DNA from: CF-13 sp036782775 | GTDB lineage: Bacteria; Chloroflexota; Dormibacteria; CF-121 | Assembly: GCA_036782775.1 (NCBI GenBank) | Contig: DAIPYJ010000011.1 | Coordinates: forward strand, 1 to 64,000 | Length of the DNA stretch: 64,000 bases | Direction of reading: 5' to 3' | Part shown: positions 58,753 to 64,000 of the stretch, one piece after another | How the letters are laid out: every line of letters starts with the position of its first letter | How positions within the stretch are numbered: position 1 is the stretch's first letter | Position numbers and translations under genes: made by a program | Notes under the pieces: generated by a model | What the model was told of the DNA's origin: nothing | What the model saw: the letters and a program-made list of their open reading frames with translations, nothing else | The model's database searches: none

Positions 58753-59031
58753 ATGCCTGAGAATGTGATTGTTAAGCCAAGACCGGCCGATCGCTGCACT
58801 TTTCGGCGTCCCTTCGCGCCTGGATTCGACGAATGTCCGACCTTTGAAGCCGTCGAATACGGTGTCACCAATTTCACCGGGGATCCTCTCCGGTCGATCA
58901 TCACGTGCGTTCACCTGGAGCCCGGCGCGTTGGATCCGGATTTTCCGAACGCCTCGGCTTACCCACGTTGCGCCATCGGAGGGCCGGCCGAGCGGGCCGC
59001 GTATGCGGCGTTCGGCCCGGCGAGCGGCTAA
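58753..59031 (+). CDS. Small Cys-containing conserved protein
   Basis: 92 residues. RPADRCTFRRPFAPGFDECPTFEAVEY, then a strand region, TCVHLEP and YPRCAIG place four Cys in a C-x(n)-C ... C-x-H-L ... C arrangement that I recall from small actinobacterial/chloroflexotal proteins with the same RPADRCTFRRPF start. Zinc binding is likely but unproven. It ends just before a strong terminator. Confidence 0.65.
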   Translation: MPENVIVKPRPADRCTFRRPFAPGFDECPTFEAVEYGVTNFTGDPLRSIITCVHLEPGALDPDFPNASAYPRCAIGGPAERAAYAAFGPASG

Positions 59032-59060
59032 TCGCGTTGAGCCACCCGGTTGATAAACAT

Positions 59061-59092
59061 GGAGGAAGGCCCGGGTAGCCGGGCTTTCCTCC
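59061..59092. terminator. Strong bidirectional terminator hairpin
   Basis: GGAGGAAGGCCCGG (59061-59074) pairs with CCGGGCTTTCCTCC (59079-59092) through 14 bp (one G-T) around the loop GTAG. It lies between the convergent small Cys protein and the ABC binding-protein gene and would serve both. Confidence 0.8.
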
Positions 59093-59113
59093 GACGGCAT
59101 CGGGAGCTAAGGC

Positions 59114-60163
59114 TTAGCTGGCGTTGTCGGCGAACTGGTTGGTGTAGGTCTTGCTCAGGTCGATGGTCGCGTTCTCGCTCTTGAAGCTCGGCACGTAACT
59201 CTTGAGCACATTGAGGACGGTCTGCGGACCCGAGGACGGCATCTTGCAATCGGTGTTGAACTGACCCATCTGGTTCTGCAGCGCGGTGACATAAAGGTCC
59301 TTGCTGGGGAGCAGGTAATCCGCCGGCATCTTGTCCGCGATCTGAGCGGCAGTATGGCTGTGCATCCACTTCATCGTCTTGGTGTAGACGTTGACCAGGC
59401 GCTGAGCAACGTCCTTGTGGCTGTTGACCCAATCGTTCTTCGCGAAGATGCCGATGAAGGGATAGTCGCCGCCGAGCGCCGCTTCCGTGGACTTCGGGTC
59501 GCGCAGGTCAATGAGCACCTTGCCGACGCCGCTCTGGACCAACCGGGTAATGGTCGGCTCGGTTGTCATCCCCGCATCGATCTGGTTGTGCTGCATGGCC
59601 GCGATGAAGGTATCGCCCGCTCCGACCCCGATGTAATGGGCCGAGGCCGGATCCACGCCCGCCTTACCCAGCAGCGCCATGGTGAGCGTGTGGGTGCCGG
59701 AGCCAAGCTCGGTGATACCGAGGTTTTTGCCTTTGAGGTCGGCGGCGGATGTGATCGAGCTGGCTTCATTAGCCCTTACCATCTCGGCCTCACCAGGCGC
59801 GACACCGAACTGGCAGATGGTCTCCATGTTCTTCCCTTTCGCCTGCAGGTCGATCGTGTGGTTGTAGGCTCCGGAGCCGGCGTCGACGGCGCCCGCCACG
59901 ACTTCTTCCTCGGTGGCCTGTCCGGATGCCTCGTCGTCGAGCGTGATGTCGATGTTCTCCGCCGCGAAGTAGCCGAGCTGTTTGGCGAGCATGTTGGGCA
60001 GGTAGATCTGCTTGTTCAGCCCTCCCACCATGAGCGTCAATTTGACCGGCGAGCCTGATGATCCGCTTGCGCCGGTGGACGTGTTGTTGCCACTTCCACA
60101 GGCGCTGAGCAGCAGGGCCGCCACTGATAGCCCGACGAACGCTTTACCAGTCAATGCCTGCAT
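59114..60163 (-). CDS. ABC importer substrate-binding lipoprotein (SsuA/NMT1 type)
   Basis: 349 residues. Lipobox AALLLSACGSG. The mature part has the periplasmic NMT1/SsuA fold: LTLMVGGLNKQIYLPNMLAK, QLGYFAAENIDITLD, LKGKNLGITELGSGTHTL and NQIDAGMTTEPT. These proteins bind sulfonates, taurine, nitrate or thiamine precursors; the ligand here is open. GAGGAGG precedes ATG. It is last in an operon with permease and ATPase, with a terminator just after it. Confidence 0.92.
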   Translation of the reverse strand: MQALTGKAFVGLSVAALLLSACGSGNNTSTGASGSSGSPVKLTLMVGGLNKQIYLPNMLAKQLGYFAAENIDITLDDEASGQATEEEVVAGAVDAGSGAYNHTIDLQAKGKNMETICQFGVAPGEAEMVRANEASSITSAADLKGKNLGITELGSGTHTLTMALLGKAGVDPASAHYIGVGAGDTFIAAMQHNQIDAGMTTEPTITRLVQSGVGKVLIDLRDPKSTEAALGGDYPFIGIFAKNDWVNSHKDVAQRLVNVYTKTMKWMHSHTAAQIADKMPADYLLPSKDLYVTALQNQMGQFNTDCKMPSSGPQTVLNVLKSYVPSFKSENATIDLSKTYTNQFADNAS

Positions 60164-60174
60164 CGAATCCTCCT

Positions 60175-61128
60175 CTAAATAGTTGTTGCGCCGCTAACTT
60201 GTCGTGGTCGCCAGGTGATAAGCCGGTTTTCGATCAGGGTGATCAGGCTCTCGGCCACGAGCGCCAGGACGGCCAGGAGCAACATCCCGGCGTAGACGCC
60301 ATCGGCGTCGAACAGGTTTTTCGAGTTGTAGATCAGCTCGCCGACACCCTGCGTAGCCCCGAAGAGCTCGCCCACCACCGCCCCGACCAGGGCGAGGCCG
60401 AAGCTGATATGCAGGCTGGCCACGATCCAGGTGAGCGCCGAGGGCACGATGATCTCGGTTGTCAGGCGGCGGTTACTCGCGCCCAGGATGCGCGCGTTGG
60501 CAATCAGGTTGGGATCGACCTCACGCACACCCTGAAATGCGTTGAAGAAGACGACGAAGAAGACCAGGATCCCGGCGGTCATGACCTTCGGTATCAGGCC
60601 GAGGCCGAACATGATGGTGAAGATGGCCCCGAGCACAACGCGCGGGATGGAGTTACCCGCCTTGATGTAAGGCGAGAGCACGTCAGACAGCAGACGGATC
60701 CGGCCGAGGAGCACCCCGAACGTGACTCCGAAGAGAACACCGACGATAAATCCGAGGATGGTCTCTTCCATCGTGATCGCGATTTGCAGCCAGAGCGGGC
60801 CGAGCGAAGTTCCCTGCGTAATCCAGAGCCACAGCCGGGCCGCGATTCGGGAAGGCATGCCGAAGAAGAAGGGATCGGTCCAATTCATCCGGGCGCTCAG
60901 CTCCCAGGCGGCAACGAGGACGACACCAAACAGGACGCGCAGCGCGTAGACGAAATAACGACGCCGGCGGATAGCGCGACGGCGCTGGGCGAGCAGCTCG
61001 GCGTCCGAGGTGGAAGGCGCGAGGGCCCAGGCAGGAGCGACAGGTGCGGCTGGGCCACCCTGCTGAGCCGACCCACCGCCCGGCTCCGCGGACACGCTAG
61101 ACCGCGGCAGCGTGCTTCTGACGCTCAT
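60175..61128 (-). CDS. ABC importer permease (SsuC type)
   Basis: 317 residues. A long cytoplasmic N-terminus (about 60 residues, Ala/Pro-rich) precedes six helices. The EAA-like loop NAFQGVREVDPNLIANARILGA is conserved, matching BPD_transp_1 permeases of the SsuC/TauC class. It overlaps the ATPase gene by 32 bp and precedes the binding protein by 11 bp. Confidence 0.92.
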   Translation of the reverse strand: MSVRSTLPRSSVSAEPGGGSAQQGGPAAPVAPAWALAPSTSDAELLAQRRRAIRRRRYFVYALRVLFGVVLVAAWELSARMNWTDPFFFGMPSRIAARLWLWITQGTSLGPLWLQIAITMEETILGFIVGVLFGVTFGVLLGRIRLLSDVLSPYIKAGNSIPRVVLGAIFTIMFGLGLIPKVMTAGILVFFVVFFNAFQGVREVDPNLIANARILGASNRRLTTEIIVPSALTWIVASLHISFGLALVGAVVGELFGATQGVGELIYNSKNLFDADGVYAGMLLLAVLALVAESLITLIENRLITWRPRQVSGATTI

Positions 61129-61900
61129 AACTCACCAGCACCTCATCGCGCAATTGACTCCAGATCGCCTCGTAGATCTCGGTGAACCGCGGCTGGAAAC
61201 GGATCTCGGCAACGTTGCGCGGCCGGGGGAGATCGACCGTGTAGGTCCCCTTGACCGTGCCGGGGCCGGCCGTCAGGACGACGACCCGGTCGGAGAGGGC
61301 AATCGCCTCCTCCAGGTCGTGGGTGACAAACACGACCGAAGGCCGACTCGCCGCCCACAGCGACAGGAGCTCGTTCTCCATCAAGGTCCGCGTCTGCACG
61401 TCGAGGGCGGAAAAGGGTTCGTCCATTAAGAGGATGCGCGGACCGTTGATCAGGCTCTGGGCCAGGCCGACCCGTTTACGCATGCCGCCCGAGAGCTGGT
61501 GAGGATAGCGGTCTTCGAAGCCGGCCAGGCCGACCCGTGCGATCCACTCCCGGGCTCGCTGGCGGGGATTGTCGACGCCGTGGTATCGCGGGCCGGCGGC
61601 CACGTTCTCGAGGACAGTCTTCCAGGGAAAGACGGCATCGGTCTGGAAGACATAGCCGATTCCGTCCGGGATGCCGCGCACCGGCTGCCCCATCACCACG
61701 ACCTCACCGACGCTGGGCGGCTCGAGTCCGGAAATCAGGGCGAGCGTGGTGGACTTGCCGCAACCAGTGGGACCGACCACGGAGCAGAACTCCCCCTCCC
61801 CGACTTCCATGGTCAGGTCGCGGATCGCCGTGTAGACGCCGCCTTTCGGCGTGGCAAAGCGCTTGGTCACGCTGCGGAGCTCGATTGCCGGAGCAGCCAT
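61097..61900 (-). CDS. ABC importer ATPase (SsuB type)
   Basis: 267 residues. Walker A VGPTGCGKST, Q loop YVFQTDAVFPW, signature LSGGMRKRVGLAQSL, Walker B ILLMDEPFSALD and the His switch FVTHDLEEA. It powers uptake through the SsuC-like permease. First gene of the operon, divergent from the CitA-type kinase. Confidence 0.94.
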   Translation of the reverse strand: MAAPAIELRSVTKRFATPKGGVYTAIRDLTMEVGEGEFCSVVGPTGCGKSTTLALISGLEPPSVGEVVVMGQPVRGIPDGIGYVFQTDAVFPWKTVLENVAAGPRYHGVDNPRQRAREWIARVGLAGFEDRYPHQLSGGMRKRVGLAQSLINGPRILLMDEPFSALDVQTRTLMENELLSLWAASRPSVVFVTHDLEEAIALSDRVVVLTAGPGTVKGTYTVDLPRPRNVAEIRFQPRFTEIYEAIWSQLRDEVLVSYERQKHAAAV

Positions 61901-61912
61901 GTAGCAGCCACC

Positions 61913-61966
61913 CTAAAACGCCCACTGTCAGGCTGAAAAGCCTTGCGGAGGTTACGGGCGTTTTGG
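61913..61966 (+). promoter_or_regulatory. Nested inverted repeats in divergent control region
   Basis: CTAAAACGCCC (61913-61923) pairs with GGGCGTTTTGG (61956-61966), enclosing AGGCT-GAAA-AGCCT (61930-61943), a 5-bp stem with a GNRA-type loop in the plus orientation. The element lies between the importer operon and the two-component genes. It could be a regulator site or a structured leader; no known riboswitch consensus was matched. Confidence 0.5.
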
Positions 61967-62006
61967 TCTTAGTGGTCGCTTTGCGTTGAGGCGGGGACGG
62001 GATACG

Positions 62007-63659
62007 ATGGCTGCAATGGGCAGGCTGCTTCGGCTCAGCCTGGCATCACGCATCCTCGTTTTACAGGTGGCCGTGATTGTCGGGGCGCTGATCATCGGGA
62101 CACTCGTGACAGTCGCCGTCGAGCGGAGCCAGCTGGACTCACGCTACGAGGGGCAGGCTCTGAACGTGGCGGAATCCGTCGCCGGAATGCCTTCAGTTCG
62201 CGAAGCGCTGCGCGACTCGGACCCGTCGCGGACGCTCCAGCCGCTGGCGGAAGGCATGCGCAAGGCGTCCGGTGCGAGCTTCATCGTCATAACCGGGCCC
62301 GACGGCACTCGTTATTCGCACCCGAACCCGTCGCTGATCGGCAAGAAGGTGGATGAAAACCCTGCGCCGGTGCTGGCGGGTCACAGCTTCGTCGGGATCC
62401 AGCATGGAACGCTGGGAACCTCGGCTCGAGGCAAGGCCCCAATCTTCGATGGGACCGGCAAGGTGGTCGGCATGGTCTCGGTCGGCTTCCTTGAAACAGA
62501 ACTTTGGAAGCAGCTGATGAATGACTTGAGACAGTTGATCCTGGCATTGCTGGTGGCGGTGGGGCTGGCTGTGATCGGCGCATTGCTACTGGCTCGCCAT
62601 CTCAAGCGGCAGACCTTTGGACTCGAGCCGCAGGAGATCGCGGCGTTACTCGAGCAGCGGGAGGCAAGCCTGCACGGCATTCGGGAAGGCACGGTCGCAA
62701 CTGACCTGGAAGGCCGGATCACCCTGATCAACGATGAGGCGCGCCGCCTGCTGCGTCTGCCCGACGATGTCCAGGGGAAGCGTCTGATCGACGTGCTGCC
62801 GGCTGGTCGTGTCCGTGAGGTGCTCAACGGCCAGGTGACCGGGGCCGACGAAACCGTGCTCGCGGCGGATCGGGTGCTGGTCGTGAGTCGGATGCCGGTA
62901 GTGGTTCGCAGACGTACGATCGGCTACGTCGCGACGTTCCGGGACCGGACCGAGCTGGAAGGGCTGTTGCGTGAGCTGGACAACGCAAGGAGCGTGACCG
63001 AGGCGCTGCGCGCGCAGGCGCACGACTTCTCCAACCGGCTGCACACCATTGCCGGACTGATCGAGCTGGGCCGCTACGAGGAGGCGATGCAGCTAACCAC
63101 AGAATCGTCGTCGGTGTCGCAGGAGCTGACCGAATCCCTACTGGAGCGCGTCGCCGACCCGGTGCTGGGCGCGCTTTTGCTCGGAAAGTCTGCCGTGGCC
63201 GCGGAAAGAGGCATTGCATTTCGCCTCTCGCCTGATAGCCGGCTGGACGGAGACGCCGGACATCCGCGCGACCTGATCACAGTGGTCGGCAACCTCATCG
63301 ACAATGCGCTGGAGGCAGTGGCTGCCAGCCCTAATGGCGGGCCGCGCTGGGTGGAAGTTTCGATGCGTAAGACAGACACGCAGCTCGTGATCAGCGTGCA
63401 CGACTCGGGACCGGGGATCGCTGGAGATGATCCACAGCGGATTTTTGCGGAAGGCTACACCACGAAAGTTGCCCCGCCCGGCGCACGGCGTGGACTCGGC
63501 CTGGCCCTGGTCAAGCAGGTTGCCGCTCGACGCGGCGGCGAAGTCACTGTAGTGAACCGCGGCGGTGCCGTCTTTACAGTGCGACTCCCGGTCGAGCCTC
63601 ATGGCAAGTCAGGGGAGCCAGTACCAGATAGGTCTAAGCCGGCTGAGGTGCATGCATGA
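62007..63659 (+). CDS. CitA/DcuS-type sensor histidine kinase
   Basis: About 550 residues from ATG 62007. Two membrane helices (about 16-40 and 172-195) flank a PAS-like extracytoplasmic sensor (YSHPNPSLIGKKVDENPAPVL, GKVVGMVSVGFL), typical of citrate/C4-dicarboxylate sensors. A cytoplasmic PAS follows, then a SpoOB-type His box RAQAHDFSNRLHTIAGL and HATPase_c (LIDNALEAVA, DSGPGIAGDD, RGLGLALVKQV). It is cotranscribed with the following regulator (4-bp overlap) and divergent from the SsuABC-like importer, which it may control. Confidence 0.92.
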   Translation: MAAMGRLLRLSLASRILVLQVAVIVGALIIGTLVTVAVERSQLDSRYEGQALNVAESVAGMPSVREALRDSDPSRTLQPLAEGMRKASGASFIVITGPDGTRYSHPNPSLIGKKVDENPAPVLAGHSFVGIQHGTLGTSARGKAPIFDGTGKVVGMVSVGFLETELWKQLMNDLRQLILALLVAVGLAVIGALLLARHLKRQTFGLEPQEIAALLEQREASLHGIREGTVATDLEGRITLINDEARRLLRLPDDVQGKRLIDVLPAGRVREVLNGQVTGADETVLAADRVLVVSRMPVVVRRRTIGYVATFRDRTELEGLLRELDNARSVTEALRAQAHDFSNRLHTIAGLIELGRYEEAMQLTTESSSVSQELTESLLERVADPVLGALLLGKSAVAAERGIAFRLSPDSRLDGDAGHPRDLITVVGNLIDNALEAVAASPNGGPRWVEVSMRKTDTQLVISVHDSGPGIAGDDPQRIFAEGYTTKVAPPGARRGLGLALVKQVAARRGGEVTVVNRGGAVFTVRLPVEPHGKSGEPVPDRSKPAEVHA

Positions 63660-64000
63660 TCCGCACGCTGATCGTCGATGATGACTTCAGGGTTGCCGAG
63701 CTGCACCGGGCTTACGTCGAGAAGGTGCCCGGTTTCACCGTGGTTGGTGTCGCTGGCACCGGTGCGGACGCGCTCCGGATGGTCGCGAGCACGAAGGCCG
63801 ATCTCGTCCTGCTCGACATTTATCTGCCCGATATCTCTGGGCTCGAAGTGCTGCGGTCCGTGCGTGAGGTCGGTGCAGATGCGGTAGACATCATTGCCAT
63901 TACTGCGGCCCGCGACGTGGAAACGCTCCGTTCCGCAATGCATGGGGGCGTGATCCATTACCTGATCAAACCGTTTCGCTTCGCGGCCCTTCAAGACAAG
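63656..64000 (+). CDS. CitB/DcuR-type response regulator (3' end outside window)
   Basis: 115 codons are visible. The receiver is complete: LIVDDDFRVAELH, phospho-Asp in LVLLDIYLPDISG, Thr in IIAITAARD and Lys in YLIKPFRFAALQ. The start ATG overlaps the kinase stop. By family, a CitB-like HTH should follow beyond the window edge. Confidence 0.9.
   Translation, partial: MIRTLIVDDDFRVAELHRAYVEKVPGFTVVGVAGTGADALRMVASTKADLVLLDIYLPDISGLEVLRSVREVGADAVDIIAITAARDVETLRSAMHGGVIHYLIKPFRFAALQDK

Noticed and set aside
60154..61185. 343-codon plus-strand open frame
   Set aside because: Antisense to the ABC permease; product is Glu/Asp/Gln/Arg-rich low complexity.

Overview
The window is GC-rich and densely coded, and its many TGA stop codons and ATGA start/stop overlaps show a standard bacterial code. 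The gene content (class III cyclases fused to an ATPase/TPR module or to a membrane domain, HD-GYP and GAF sensor proteins, GH15 hydrolase, CsoR, DUF2079 and DUF2231 proteins, single-membrane style lipoproteins) suggests a soil-type bacterium of the Chloroflexota / Dormibacterota / Actinomycetota neighbourhood. No rRNA, tRNA, CRISPR array or intact insertion sequence was seen, so the assignment is an inference.

Layout. 1-7044: the 5' part of a giant secreted protein on the minus strand (more than 2,300 residues, running off the left edge) built of about five beta-helix modules followed by Ig-like repeats. 7.2-21.5 kb: signalling and stress genes (HD-GYP/degenerate GGDEF protein, ferritin-like protein, DinB protein, AAA-TPR-cyclase, primary-type sigma factor, MoaD-like/BNR-repeat pair, receiver, GNAT, a truncated cupin, a haem-type membrane protein, a frameshifted DinB-like gene, membrane cyclase). 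21.5-31 kb: a response regulator/histidine kinase/DUF1801 operon, GH15 hydrolase, SDR, Rieske-DUF2231 protein, and a cupredoxin operon facing a Cys-rich HTH regulator across a perfect 28-bp palindrome. 31-40.6 kb: a secreted Cys-rich protein, membrane proteins, MFS exporter, a CsoR-controlled YHS-permease, NrtS, an alpha/beta hydrolase-LuxR fusion behind an HxlR regulator, and a covalent-FAD oxidoreductase. 40.6-41.0 kb: decayed gene debris.

The most striking part is 41.2-42.4 kb. Two divergently transcribed genes, a peroxiredoxin-like and a thioredoxin-like gene, are each interrupted by one in-frame TGA. In both, the TGA falls exactly at the first cysteine position of a CxxC redox motif (U-P-Y-C and U-P-D-C), and each is followed by a potential SECIS-type hairpin. 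The peroxiredoxin hairpin carries a GGUC apical loop about 20 nt after the UGA. I read both as selenoproteins. The thioredoxin-like gene is followed by a CcdA-type thiol transporter, an ABC/FtsX exporter and an SGNH hydrolase.

From there a single co-directional run of 17 genes extends to 57.2 kb with gaps of at most 46 bp. It contains DoxX, two glycosyltransferases, an acyl-CoA dehydrogenase, a PhnD-like binding protein without signal peptide, a radical SAM enzyme with a TusA-like N-terminus, a DUF2079 membrane protein, an epimerase with a Cys-rich insertion, a beta-propeller lipoprotein and an OmpR/EnvZ-type two-component system. The right end holds a CDF metal exporter, two small conserved proteins, a strong bidirectional terminator, an SsuA/NMT1-type ABC importer operon, and a divergent CitA/CitB-type two-component system that runs off the right edge.
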